Shown here in pieces: positions 1 through 12,200 of a stretch of 64,000 bases of DNA. The notes below the pieces were generated by a model. The model worked only from the letters and a program-made list of their open reading frames with translations, searched no databases and was not told the DNA's origin. The position numbers and the translations under genes are program-made. This stretch comes from Dictyostelium firmibasis. Taxonomy: Eukaryota; Evosea; Eumycetozoa; Dictyosteliales; Dictyosteliaceae. The DNA is taken from the NCBI GenBank assembly GCA_036169595.1, contig CM069765.1, positions 134,501 through 198,500 on the forward strand. Direction: 5' to 3'. Within the stretch, counting starts at the first letter, position 1. Each line of letters begins with the position of its first letter.

Positions 1-1
1 T

Positions 2-1189
<1,188 letters not shown>

Positions 1190-1262
1190 AAAAAATAAAA
1201 AAAAAAAACTTTTTGTAAATAGTATATAAATTATTTTATTATTTCTGTACCCTTAATTTATT

Positions 1263-2442
1263 TTAAAAATTATCAAGAGTATTAAATAAAGAATGATAAG
1301 TTTCTAACAATAAAGGTTTTGCTAATTCAGAGTCTTCTTTGAAAGCATCTGGTTTATTTGGATTCATATTTACACCTAATACTAAAATTACAATATCTAT
1401 ACCATATTCTCTGTGAAGGATTGAATCGATCAACTGTTTATTATTTTGTAATGGTACAGGATAGACTTTACCAATTTTACCACAATTTGCATATAAATTT
1501 TTAGTCTCCTTTTCAAAAACACTTGTATCTAACATTTCATACAATTGTTTGTTTTGTGGTGTTTTCTTTAATCTCCATGTTGACTCTGTCGCAAATAGTT
1601 TACAACCTAAACTGAATTGTTCTAAACAATTTGAATTTTCAATTTTAATAATTTCAAATCTTTTATCCCATTTATCATTAAAATGCTATCATATGATATA
1701 TATATGGATTATTAAATTAATATATGTTAATCATAGTTGTACTTGTTTAAATGAAATAATAATAACAAAATTATCATTACCTTTTTAAATGACTGAATTA
1801 AAGTATCTGAATAAATTGATTTTTCAACCATCATTTTCAATTTAATATCATCTTCTTTTTCATGAAAATGTAAATACTCAGAGATTGCTTTTGCTGCGAT
1901 CTCTGTTGCCTTTTCAATATTGAAACCAAAAGTTGAGGTCGATATAAAAGGGAATGCCAATGATCTCTCTTTAAATGCATCTGTTAATCTTTTCTTTCTA
2001 TATTTTTGTCCAATAATTTTACTAATATTTGAATTACTTTCATCGAAACTATCGTTTGTATTGGTTGTTTTTGCTTGTATTATTGCTGTTGTTGTTGATG
2101 GTGTCGCAGAGGTTGCAATTTTTGCAGAGGTTGCATTGGTATTAATTGTTGTGGTGGTATTTTTGATATCATTAATTAAGGTTTTTGATTTTGGTTGGTT
2201 TATATCTGATTTATTGGTTGGTTGAACTATCATTGGTGGGGAAAATGATGGTTCGTTTTTGTGATTACCATTATTGTTTTCATTTCCTTCGTTTTTACTT
2301 CCCTCATTATCACTGTTATTATTATTATTATTATTATTATTATAACTATTACTATTACTATTACTATTACTATTACTATTACTATTACTATTACTATTAC
2401 TATTACTATTACTATTACTATTACTATTACTATTACTATTAC

Positions 2443-2473
<31 letters not shown>

Positions 2474-3243
2474 ATGAACATATTCGATGAAATGATCAGG
2501 ATTCTAAAAAAATGAGAAGTGGCGGAAATGATGAATAAATAAATAAATAAAAACATGATGATTAGTCATAATATAGTAGTAACAATATGCTTTCTCATGA
2601 CTCTTACCTTTCTATAGCATTTCGAACCAAAAGGACATTGTAATTTAGTACCAGTAACATCAATTTTTTTCTTTTTATTTATATCTTCGTTTTCATCACT
2701 TTGGTATTCTTTTTTTTGTTGTTGTTGTAGTACCTGTTGTTGTTGATGGTCAATTTGCTTCCTTTTTTTATCTTCATGTATAGCATTATTATTATTATTT
2801 AATGGTTGAAAAGTGACTAAAAATGTATACATTTCGAATAAGAGTGAAAAACAATCACCATCCTCCAAACTATAATTTTGATCCTTTGTCATTTGAACGA
2901 AAAATTCCTCTTCCGCTTTCTTTAAGTATGATGGATTTATACCTGTCTAATTATTATTAAAATGATTATTGTCAATCAGTTAGAAAAAGAAAATTGCTTG
3001 TAAACTCTTTATTATTATCAATTATTATTACTATTATTCATAGATAAATACAGATGAAATGTAAACAGTATTATCATCATTTAAAGTAATTGTAACTTGT
3101 TTTCTTGAACATTTCTTCTCTTGAAGCTGTTCAAATGTTCCTCTTCCAATATAGTGATTACCAATATTTTGGTAACTCACCATTGAATCTTTCAATGAAT
3201 CATCGATACATTTAACATTTATACTTTTATTGAATTTTGTCAT
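1263..3243 (-). CDS. FHA-PBZ-macro domain protein (APLF/aprataxin-like DNA damage factor)
   Basis: Four exons read on the minus strand: 3243-3052, 2946-2608, 2503-1781 and 1685-1263, all joined in phase with GT..AG introns, giving about 558 residues. Exons 1-2 encode an FHA domain of the PNKP/APLF/aprataxin kind (IGRGTFEQ, CSRKQVTITL, then GINPSYLKK and LEDGDCFSLL). The exon 2/3 junction completes a PBZ poly(ADP-ribose)-binding zinc finger (CPFGSKCYRKNPDHFIEYVH). A long Asn-Ser tract from an (ATTACT)n repeat follows. The C-terminal half holds macro-domain motifs: AFPFISTSTFGF with a following helix, and later YPVPL and VLGVNMNPNKPD. These occur in the reverse of the usual order (see findings). 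Known relatives act in strand-break repair and bind ADP-ribosylated proteins; that role is inferred here. Confidence 0.8.
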
Positions 3244-3518
3244 TTTTTTTATAAGTGTGTTTATTCAAAAAAAAAAAAAACAAAATAAAAAAAAGAAAAA
3301 TATAAAAAAAAATAGAAAAATATAAAAAAAAAAAAAAAAAAATGTTTCCTTAAAAATAAAGAAATTAAAAAAAAGTTTTTTTTTTCTTCGAATAGTGAAT
3401 TTAAAAATATCTCCTTTTTTTATAGTATAAAAAAATAATTATTTTATTTTATTTTATTTCTTTTTTTTAACAAAACAATAAAAATTAATAATACATTTTT
3501 TTAAAAAGTATTGTTATT

Positions 3519-5120
3519 TTAATTTGATTCTTTATTAATTTTTATTAATAAAGAATTGAAATAATTTGAATTTTCAGGCGATTTTGGCACGCCTAAACCA
3601 AGTTTATACATATTTGATAGATTTGAAATTGCAGGTATACTCCTATTATTTAAATTGAAAGCATTTTGATAACAATAGAAAGCTTTTGAATAATCAACAT
3701 CAGTACCGAATCCATTGAAATGGCAAACACCTTGGTTTATGTATGCATCAGAGTTTCCTAAATTCGAAGCATCAATAAACAATTGTAAAGCTTTTCTATA
3801 AGATTGTTCTCTACCGTTGTCACCTCTGAAATATTGTTCACCCAAAATCAAAGAAGCCATTGAATCACCTCTTTCAATACCCATCTCTAAATAATGATTA
3901 AACTGATCGATATCTTTCTTACCAACACCACCAACACCATCTAAATAAAGTAATGCTAAAAATGATGGTGCTTTATAATTACCTTGTTCAATTGATAATT
4001 TTAAAAATTTAATTGAATCAATTAATTGTTCCTCTTCTCCTAGTACTTCATGTGAATCTCTATTTATAAAAGTCGAACCTAATAAAAAACTTGATTCAGA
4101 ATTACCAAGTTTTGAAGCTTTAATTAAATATTTCAAAGCCAATATTAAATGTTCCTCATTTGAAGTATCAGACGAATATAATGATAGATAGTATTTACCT
4201 AACTCTAATGTTGAATTAATATCATCAAAATCTGTGGAAGCTTTATCCAACCAATAGATACCTTGCTTTTCATTTCTATCTACATTGAATCTACCATTTA
4301 ATAAAATCATACCCAAATTGAATTGAGCCACTGAAAAGTTTTGAATTGCACTTAAATTTAAATATCTTAAACCTTTTTCAATTCTTTTTCTCATATTGAT
4401 TTCATCTTTAATTAAATTCTCTTTAAATGATATCGATTTCTTTCTTTCTTCTTTTAACCATTTTTTATAATCAAATTGATCTTCTCCCTCTTTATTATTT
4501 ATTGATACCCAACCATTACCTAATAAAACATTTTCTTCATTATTACTATTATTATTATTATTATTATTATTATTATCAATTGATTTAAAACTATTTATAA
4601 TTGTTGGAAATAATGGTTGAAATAAATTCTCTGTATTATTAAAAATTAATGATAAACCATAGGCAAATTGACCTTTTGAATTATTATTTTCAGCTGATTT
4701 TTTAAAATATTCTAAAGCTTTTTCATTATCTTTTTCAACCAGTATACCTTGTGCATAGAATGTACCTAAATGAAAGTCAATCAATTCATCATTGTCCAAT
4801 ATGTTTTGTTCAAGTTGAATATATTTCTCAACCTCAACTGTTGTCATTTTACTTGTATAATCATCTCTAATCTTATTTAATAATTTTATATATTGGCTTT
4901 TTGATGATTCCCCTTTTTCTATTTTTTCATTAATATTATTATTATTATTGATGTTGTTATTATTATTATTTATTATAGTGGTTGGTGGTATAGTTGTAGT
5001 TGAATTATTATTGTTACTAAATTCGATTGATTTTGGGATTGAAACACAAAATGATCTTCTATTATAATTAATTCTTTTAAATACTTTGAGTGTATTAAAA
5101 GAGAATTTTAATTTATTCAT
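3519..5120 (-). CDS. Sel1-like repeat protein, probably mitochondrial
   Basis: Single exon of 533 residues. From about residue 115 onward it is built of Sel1/TPR-like helical repeats with the usual A..LG..Y..G....K A..Y..KA pattern, for example GTFYAQGILVEKDNEKALEY, AQFNLGMILLNGRFNVDRNE and ASLILGEQYFRGDNGREQSY; at least eight can be counted. The N-terminus (MNKLKFSFNTLKVFKRINYN) is basic, hydroxylated and free of acidic residues, as expected of a mitochondrial presequence. Asn tracts near residues 36-60 and 185-195 are microsatellite expansions between repeats. Sel1 proteins act as scaffolds; the partner is unknown. The start is the first ATG after a poly-A leader. Confidence 0.75.
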   Translation of the reverse strand: MNKLKFSFNTLKVFKRINYNRRSFCVSIPKSIEFSNNNNSTTTIPPTTIINNNNNNINNNNNINEKIEKGESSKSQYIKLLNKIRDDYTSKMTTVEVEKYIQLEQNILDNDELIDFHLGTFYAQGILVEKDNEKALEYFKKSAENNNSKGQFAYGLSLIFNNTENLFQPLFPTIINSFKSIDNNNNNNNNNSNNEENVLLGNGWVSINNKEGEDQFDYKKWLKEERKKSISFKENLIKDEINMRKRIEKGLRYLNLSAIQNFSVAQFNLGMILLNGRFNVDRNEKQGIYWLDKASTDFDDINSTLELGKYYLSLYSSDTSNEEHLILALKYLIKASKLGNSESSFLLGSTFINRDSHEVLGEEEQLIDSIKFLKLSIEQGNYKAPSFLALLYLDGVGGVGKKDIDQFNHYLEMGIERGDSMASLILGEQYFRGDNGREQSYRKALQLFIDASNLGNSDAYINQGVCHFNGFGTDVDYSKAFYCYQNAFNLNNRSIPAISNLSNMYKLGLGVPKSPENSNYFNSLLIKINKESN

Positions 5121-5733
5121 GTCAATCGTCTTTTGGTTCGAAATAAAATAAAAAATAAAAAATAAAATAAAAAATAAAAAAAAAAAATAAAAATAAAAAC
5201 AAAAAAAAAAATAAAAAATAAAAAATAAAAAAATAAAAAATAAAAATTCACCAAAAATTAATAAACATTTTCCATAATTTATTTAAATATACTCAATTAT
5301 TATTATTATTCATATTATTTGTTTTTACACGTGTAAGGAAAAAAAAAAAAAAAAAAAAAAAGGAAAATGTTGGGAAAGATTTAAGTATACAAAACGAATT
5401 ATAATTCTAGGTTTTATAACAATTTTTTACATTTCGAGAAGAAAAAAAAAAAAAAATTTAAAAAAAACAAAAAAAATTAAAAAAAAAACAAAAAAAAGAA
5501 ATAGAATTATATTACATAGTTATTATAATTATTAAGATTAGCATTCTTTTAGTAAGACACTAAAAAAATCTATTAAAAAATATCAATTTTGCTTTTGTTG
5601 GGATTTTTTAAAAAAAAAAATTATTAATATGCCATTCTTCATGGAATGAAACATGGAGAACATTGTTCTTTTACTTAAAAAAAAAACAATAAAAAAAGAT
5701 ATTTTGAAAAAAAAATTTAAAAAAAAAAAAAAA

Positions 5734-5765
<32 letters not shown>

Positions 5766-5871
5766 ACAGATTAGATTCGCTATTTAAAAAAATTCGCTTT
5801 TTTAAATTTCAATTTTCATATCTCAACACAAACAAAAAACAAATACAAATTTAATTAAAACATATATTAAC
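5121..5871. other. Intergenic, divergent promoter region
   Basis: AT-only runs between the divergently transcribed Sel1 gene and the reductase gene. It contains several A runs of 20 or more and one T run of about 26 just before the reductase start. I see no coding sequence, RNA gene or repeat family here. Confidence 0.5.
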
Positions 5872-7051
5872 ATGGAACCATCATACAAATTATCATCTGG
5901 CCATAATATCCCACTTGGTATGAATTTATAATTGAACATTTCTGAAAAAAAAAAATGAAAAAAAAAAAATTTTAGTTTTAACTAATTTTTTTTTTTTTTT
6001 TTTTTTTTTTTACTAATTATTATAATATAGTTGGTTTTGGTACTTGGAAAGCTGAAACTACATTAGTTGGCAAAGCTGTTGAAGCTGCTCTCGATGCTGG
6101 TTATAGACACATTGATTGTGCTGCTGTTTATTTAGTAAGTTTTTCTTTTTTTTTTTTTAATAATGTTAATACTAAAATGATGAAATTAATTATTTTTTTT
6201 GTTATTTTTAGAATGAAAAAGAGGTTGGTGAAGCATTTACAAAGAAATTTATAACTGAAGGTAAAATTAAAAGAGAGGATGTTTTTATTACCTCAAAACT
6301 TTGGAATACTTTCCATAAGAAACAACATGTTAGACCAGCTTTAGAGCGTACATTAAGTGATTTAGGTTTACAATATTTGGATTTATATTTAGTTCATTGG
6401 CCAGTTGCTTTTGAATATTCAAGTGATGATATCAAAACAAGTGGTTCAACTCAAGAGTTTGTTTCAATTCGTGAAACTTGGGAAGAAATGGAGAAATTAG
6501 TTGATGCTGGTCTCGTTAAATCAATTGGTCTTTCAAATTTCAATGTTCAAGGTTTAATGGAAGTTTTATCTTATGCTAGAATTAAACCAGCTGTATGTAG
6601 TTTGATTTATTCTATTGTTTTTTACTTCTTTCATATATTTGTATTAATTTATATTAACTATCAATATATTATTTTTTTTTTTTTTTAGGCTAATCAAGTT
6701 GAATTACATCCATTCCTTTCCCAACCAGAACTTAAAAAGTTTTGCGATAAAAATAACATTCATTTAACTGCCTATAGTCCATTAGGTAGTGGTGCATTCG
6801 TTGATAACCAAGAAGTTGCCTCTATTGCCAAGAAATATAACAAATCCATTCCAAATGTTTTATGTAAATGGGCAGTCCAAAAGAATTTCTCTGTTATTCC
6901 AAAATCATCAACACCATCACGTGTAGCTGAAAACTTTGACATTTTCAACTTCACTATCGATGAAGCTGATATGCTCTCTTTAGATAATATGGATAAAAAT
7001 CTCCGTACTTGCGACCCAGCCAAATTCTGGGGTGTACCACTTTTCAATTAA
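5872..7051 (+). CDS. Aldo-keto reductase
   Basis: Four exons: 5872-5917, 6031-6134, 6212-6592 and 6689-7051, in phase, giving 297 residues, a normal length for the AKR superfamily. The start [20 protein letters not shown] is the classic AKR N-terminus. All four catalytic residues are visible: Asp and Tyr in [11 protein letters not shown], Lys in FITSKLWN and His in YLVHWPV. The cofactor-binding end is also present ([13 protein letters not shown], then [14 protein letters not shown]), which binds NADPH in this family. It belongs with the small set of alr genes in Dictyostelium, but which member cannot be settled by reading. The protein is predicted to be cytosolic, reducing aldehydes and sugars. 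It is the last ordinary gene before the tRNA-Leu/TRE locus. Confidence 0.9.
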
Positions 7052-7296
7052 AAATATAATAAATTAAAAAAAAAAAAAGTTTTTTTTTTTTTTAAAATTT
7101 TATTTACATTTTAGGTATTACTATTTCTATAATGCTATTTGTAATGTGGTTTTTAATAATTTTAAGTGTTATAAATCTATACAATTACACGATAGAAGAC
7201 TTCAAATGGTACTACAGCGATATCAATCTGGACCTCCATAGATCCGAAGCATATCGAAATTACATATCCATATAATTTCTATACCTGATGGGGACG

Positions 7297-7307
7297 GGTG
7301 TCGAACC
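7297..7307 (-). promoter_or_regulatory. External B box of tRNA-Leu
   Basis: GGTTCGACACC on the minus strand fits the pol III B-box consensus GGTTCGANTCC at most positions and is framed by GGG/CCC. It lies 31 bp past the 3' end of the tRNA-Leu gene and has no tRNA body around it. Extra B boxes downstream of tRNA genes are known in Dictyostelium; assignment here rests on motif and spacing. Confidence 0.55.
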
Positions 7308-7338
7308 CTTGGTTCAAAACTTGAGATATAAAAATTTT

Positions 7339-7419
7339 GTAAGCTAAGGGATTCGAACCCTTGTATCAATGATATTGCAGCCTTAATGCAACCCCTTAGA
7401 CCAGCTCGGGCAAGCTTAC
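7339..7419 (-). tRNA. tRNA-Leu (anticodon AAG)
   Basis: An 81-nt class II tRNA. The acceptor stem GTAAGCT/AGCTTAC pairs perfectly. The D arm is CCC..GGG, the anticodon arm is TTGCA-TTAAGGC-TGCAA with anticodon AAG, a long variable arm follows, and the T arm is AAGGG-TTCGAAT-CCCTT. No intron. It is the landmark for the TRE5-A insertions, whose 5' edge lies 45 bp upstream of this gene. Confidence 0.95.
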
Positions 7420-7440
7420 TTTGTTGAATCTTAAATTTAT

Positions 7441-7463
7441 AACAGAGGTAAGTGGCCGAGGTG
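7441..7463. repeat. Left target-site duplications of nested TRE insertions
   Basis: Two overlapping direct repeats. AACAGAGGTAAGTGG (7441-7455) recurs at 18232-18246 and brackets the whole locus, so it belongs to the oldest insertion. AGTGGCCGAGGTG (7451-7463) recurs at 12927 and 18182 and belongs to the two full-length elements. Confidence 0.8.
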
Positions 7464-7464
7464 A

Positions 7465-7841
7465 GTAATAAAAATTTTTATCAACTCCAACATCCACTTG
7501 ATTATTTTATTTTAATCACTTAAATTCATTATTATTTTATTATTAAATTAAAGATAAACAGTATCTATCTACTGTAAATCTTTATTTCTTTTTTTTTCTT
7601 TTTTCTTTTTTTCGATAATTTTGCGCAAGCGAAATTCTTAAAAAAAAAAAAAAAATAAAAAAAATAAACAGTAATAAAAATTTTTATCAACTCCAACATC
7701 CACTTGATTATTTTATTTTAATCACTTAAATTCATTATTATTTTATTATTAAATTAAAGATAAACAGTATCTATCTACTGTAAATCTTTATTTCTTTTTT
7801 TTTCTTTTTTCTTTTTTTCGATAATTTTGCGCAAGCGAAAT

Positions 7842-7886
<45 letters not shown>
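7465..7886 (+). promoter_or_regulatory. Two tandem A-modules (5' promoter units)
   Basis: The block starting GTAATAAAAATTTTTATCAA and ending in the GCGCAAGCGAAATTCTT segment plus A run occurs twice (7465-7670 and 7671-7886), nearly identical. The A-module is the known promoter-bearing 5' unit of TRE5-A. Copy 2 has only one. The palindrome-like TTGCGCAA lies near the end of each. Confidence 0.8.
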
Positions 7887-7888
<2 letters not shown>

Positions 7889-7963
7889 AAACAAAAAATA
7901 AAATTAAAGATTCAAGAACTTTACATTTTCAAAAAAAAATAGAAAATCCAGAATAAAAAGAAA

Positions 7964-9226
7964 ATGAGTTCTTACGCAGAAATAACAAAAATTAGTGGAA
8001 TAAATGGCGACAAAATATTCCAAGAAATAAGCGAAACTGTCTTTAAAACTCAAAAAATTTTCAAAACTTACAAATTTATGATCAACATAAAAGAAGAAGT
8101 AAATGAAGAACTTAAAAACAAACTACAAAACCTCTCAGTAGGAGATGGGGACAAAATAATCATAAGTAATGGCAAATACAAAGTACTCACAGACCATAAA
8201 GAAACAGTGAGAAAAATAATGCCAAAAATCAAATCGGCCTTAAAGGGGATCCACAAAACAACGATCAGACCCCTAATAAAATTCTCCGAATTCAACTGGA
8301 TAAACTCATTAAAATCAGTCAAAGAAATCATGGTAAAAAGTGGCATAGAAATAATCTACACCACAATCAAAAATAAAACTCTAAAAATCTACTCGTTCAA
8401 CACAATTAAAGAGAATGTAAAAGATAAAAGTATAAATTACGAGTATATCTCGGTAATGTGCCACAGTAACACCAAAAAGGTCGATAGCGAAGAATTAAAT
8501 AACAAAAAAGAATCAATTCAAAAAGAGATGTTAACTCAAAACTCTCAAACAGAAACAAAAACAAAAGACTCCAAAAAAGTAGAGTCAACAGCCAATACAC
8601 CAAAAGAAGACACAACTATATTAGCCTTCAACAGCCGAGAAGAATTAAAAGACTTTGAGGAAATAATAAAAGAATCCAAAAAGAGCTCTGAAACAACAGA
8701 GACAACTAAAACAATGGTAGAAGATCCTCAATTAAAAATAAGCATCACATCACCACTAAAAAACTTTAAACAAGACGACTTAGAAATTCTAACACAAGAG
8801 TCAGAAGTTTCCCAAGATCTCAATACCCAATCACAAAACGACTCTGGAACAGAATCCTCAGTAACAAAGAATTACCACTCCGCTATAAGACAAGAAGGAG
8901 AAACCGAAGAGAACTTCGAAAGAAGATTAAAATACATGGTTGACGAAGCATATCTTCAAGAAAAAAATTATAAAGAAAAATGGAACAAAGAAGTTTTTAA
9001 AGTACCAAGCCTCTCCTTCAAAATTCCGGAGACAAGAAACACACCCGTGAAACTCAATTTTCAAGGATATAAAACACAAGAATCGATTCTCTCACCAAAG
9101 AAAGGATACATTTACCCTTCATACAACCAAAACGAACTTGAACAAATAAGCGCAAGTATTAACCAATCACTAAGGAAAATCTCACCAGAGTTATCAATAG
9201 ATTTAACAAACTCTAAAAATAAATAA
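7964..9226 (+). CDS. TRE5-A ORF1 protein, copy 1
   Basis: 420 residues, starting MSSYAEITKISGINGDKIFQ after an A-rich leader. It is Lys/Glu rich with a hydrophilic middle (residues 170-310) rich in Thr, Ser and Gln, and no recognisable enzyme domain. In TRE5-A the ORF1 product is reported to help target integration through contact with RNA polymerase III factors (TBP/TFIIIB); that is known of the family, not visible here. The stop overlaps the open frame of ORF2. Copy 2 differs at only a few residues (for example KDKSI versus EDKII near residue 152, ERRLK versus ESRLK near 325). Confidence 0.9.
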   Translation: MSSYAEITKISGINGDKIFQEISETVFKTQKIFKTYKFMINIKEEVNEELKNKLQNLSVGDGDKIIISNGKYKVLTDHKETVRKIMPKIKSALKGIHKTTIRPLIKFSEFNWINSLKSVKEIMVKSGIEIIYTTIKNKTLKIYSFNTIKENVKDKSINYEYISVMCHSNTKKVDSEELNNKKESIQKEMLTQNSQTETKTKDSKKVESTANTPKEDTTILAFNSREELKDFEEIIKESKKSSETTETTKTMVEDPQLKISITSPLKNFKQDDLEILTQESEVSQDLNTQSQNDSGTESSVTKNYHSAIRQEGETEENFERRLKYMVDEAYLQEKNYKEKWNKEVFKVPSLSFKIPETRNTPVKLNFQGYKTQESILSPKKGYIYPSYNQNELEQISASINQSLRKISPELSIDLTNSKNK

Positions 9227-12200
9227 TACAATTAAAATTGGAGTTTGGAATGCACAAGGCATCAATTCAATATCATCAGCTACAACTACAAACTCTATTC
9301 TAAAAAAAATAAAAACAGATGCCACAATTATAACAGAAACAAATTTGTCAGAAAACAAAGTAAAAACGATTAACAAATTCATAGACCACTCATCAATACA
9401 CCATGCTACAGTCCAAAAGAAAGGGCAAGGAGTATCTTTAATAACAAATAAAAACATAATCACCAAAGAAAACAAAACAATAAACTCCAGATTGTTAATA
9501 TCATCCTGGAAGGTTGGTAACAACGAGTTAAAAACGGCGGCTATATACTGTCCAGCTAAACCAACTGAAAGAAAAGAATGGATACAAAAAAACCTAACTA
9601 AAGAAAATTTACAAGAACTAGATCTCATAGCAGGAGATTTTAACATCAACGAAAAAGAACCATTCAACCAACATAACATCCTGTTAAAAGGAATCCTAAA
9701 AGGAGTAGGCCTGTATGAAATAAAACCAAACTCAAATTTATTCACGTTTCCAAGAACAAACTCTAATATAGATAGAATATTCATCTCAAAAAAATTACAA
9801 CACATGAACCCAAAAATTAGTATCCAAAGAATAAAGGAGAAAAGTGACCACAACATGTTAATATTAGAGCTGCAAATGAAAGATTTCACACCTATTTCCA
9901 AATCACAAATGTGGATTCAAAACACCACAATAGTAAAAACACCAAAATATTCCGAAAAAATCAACAACACAATAGAGTATTTCATAACACAATTCAAAAA
10001 GAACGGCCCCAATTACGCCAACTGGAATATATACAAAAAATGGTTAAAAATAAAACTAGAAATAAAAAAAAAATCAAAAAACCTGGAGATAAGAGCTAAT
10101 AATTCCTATAACCAAAAAATAAATTTCCTTCAAGATAAATTATATAAAACAAACGATGCAGAAATTGAAAAAGAAATAAAAACAAAAATCTATGCATACG
10201 AAAAAGAAAACAATGAAGAAAAATCTACCAATTACTCAAACGCCTTCCTCAATAACAAAGAAACCCCTTCCAAGTTCCTAACTTCAATTCTAAAAACAAG
10301 AAAAAAAAATAATATAATAAACCAAATACTGAAAGAAGATAAAACTCTTACAACCAACCAGGAAGAAATTCTAGAAAGCGCCAGACTATACTATGAAAAA
10401 CTCTATGAAGAAAAAGATTGCTCAGAAGAAGCACACCAAATCCTCCTAAGATCTTTCAAAAACAAAATAGAAATAGACATTTTAAAAGATCTAGACAAAG
10501 AGATAAATGAAAATGAAATCAGACTTATAATTGAAAAAATCAAAGAAGGTAAAGCTCCAGGTGAAGACGGTCTGACCCCCTCCTTTTATAAGACCCACGT
10601 AAACGTAATAGCACCCTTACTAGTAGACCTTTTCAATAAATTCTTGAACGACGGAATACCAATAGAGTTCAAACAAGGAATACTAATCACAATCTTTAAA
10701 AATAAAGGTGACCCAAACAATCTGGACAACTATAGACCAATTACCCTATTAAACGTCGATTATAAAATATACTCAAAAATTATAAACAACCGAGTACTAA
10801 AATTCATGAACAAACTAATATCTCCCTCACAAACAGGCTTCATTCCAAAGAGAGTATTACACGATAACATCATCACTCTAAACTCAGTAATAGAATGGTC
10901 CAAAAGAGAACAATGGGCAGAAGGTAAATTCCCAATTATCACTTTCTATGATTTCGAAAAAGCTTTTGACTCGATATCGCATAAATCGATAAAAAGAACT
11001 CTCCAACATATAAACCTCCCACCGAAATTCAGCAACGCGATAATGAACCTGCTAACTGATTCAAAAGTAAAAGTGTCAATCAATAAACAAATATCAAAAA
11101 GCTTCACCACAAAAAGAGGAACAAAACAAGGGGACCCCATATCACCAACACTTTTTGCACTAGTAGTAGAATGCATGGCAACAAGCATAAAAGGTTCGGA
11201 TCTTACAAAGGGCCTACAACACGGAGGAATAACATCAAAGATCCTACAGTTCGCAGACGACACAACCACTCTAGCTTTCAACTTCCTAGATCACCAAATG
11301 ATGGACAACTTCATCAAGATATTTTGTGATGCCACATCAGCAAGAATAAACCAAAATAAATGTGCTTGTATCAAATTAAGACCAGAAACCCCATCAATAT
11401 ACCAAGAAGTGAAAAACCAAGAAAGATATCTAGGTTTCAATTTCAACAAGAATGGGCTGGCCCCAAAAGCAAAACTGATACAAGCAAAAATAAAAGGTCT
11501 ACTGAAACAATGGAACAAATCGACATCCACATATCAAGGAAGGATAACAATAGCAAAATCATACGGTTTATCACAACTCACGTTCTTCACCTATCTCGAA
11601 AACCTTGACCCAAGAGAACCAATAGACGGAGTAATTACAAAATTTATTTTCAACTGTAACAGAAAGAACACCATGTCTCTTCAAAGAAGATTAGCCGACT
11701 ACTCTAATGGAGGACTAAACCTATGGGACTCATCGGTAAGAGCAAGCGCCCAAAAAGCCTGGATCTTTGAAAGACACCTTCATGAAATTAAAAATGGAAC
11801 TCCAAACTCTTTCAATGAAGCATGGGTAAACGAAAGAAAATTAAATTTTGGAAACTACAATCCAGCAGCACCAAACTTCAATAAAAGACCATCACATATC
11901 CAAACAATGTGCCACAAAGAATGGTTAGAATTAAAAAAAAAAGAAAAAATCACAACCCTATCCCCACACTACAAAGAGCTACCTAAGCTAAAAATAATAT
12001 ACCAAGATCTAATGAAAATCAAGAAACCAGATTACAACAAATATACGCCTACACCAGGTCAAATAAAAATACAAGAAGACCTAAATATTAAAGTGCTACC
12101 ATTCTTAGAAGCAAGAAGACTAATGTCTATCAAAGGCAGAGACTTAATTTGGAGATACTTACTTAAAGCCCTCCCCAAGTTATACGGTAAACCCTGTGTA

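Noticed and set aside
9203-9901. Minus-strand frames of 60-230 codons inside both TRE5-A copies
   Set aside because: Antisense shadows of ORF1/ORF2; the same frames occur in both copies only because the copies are nearly identical.
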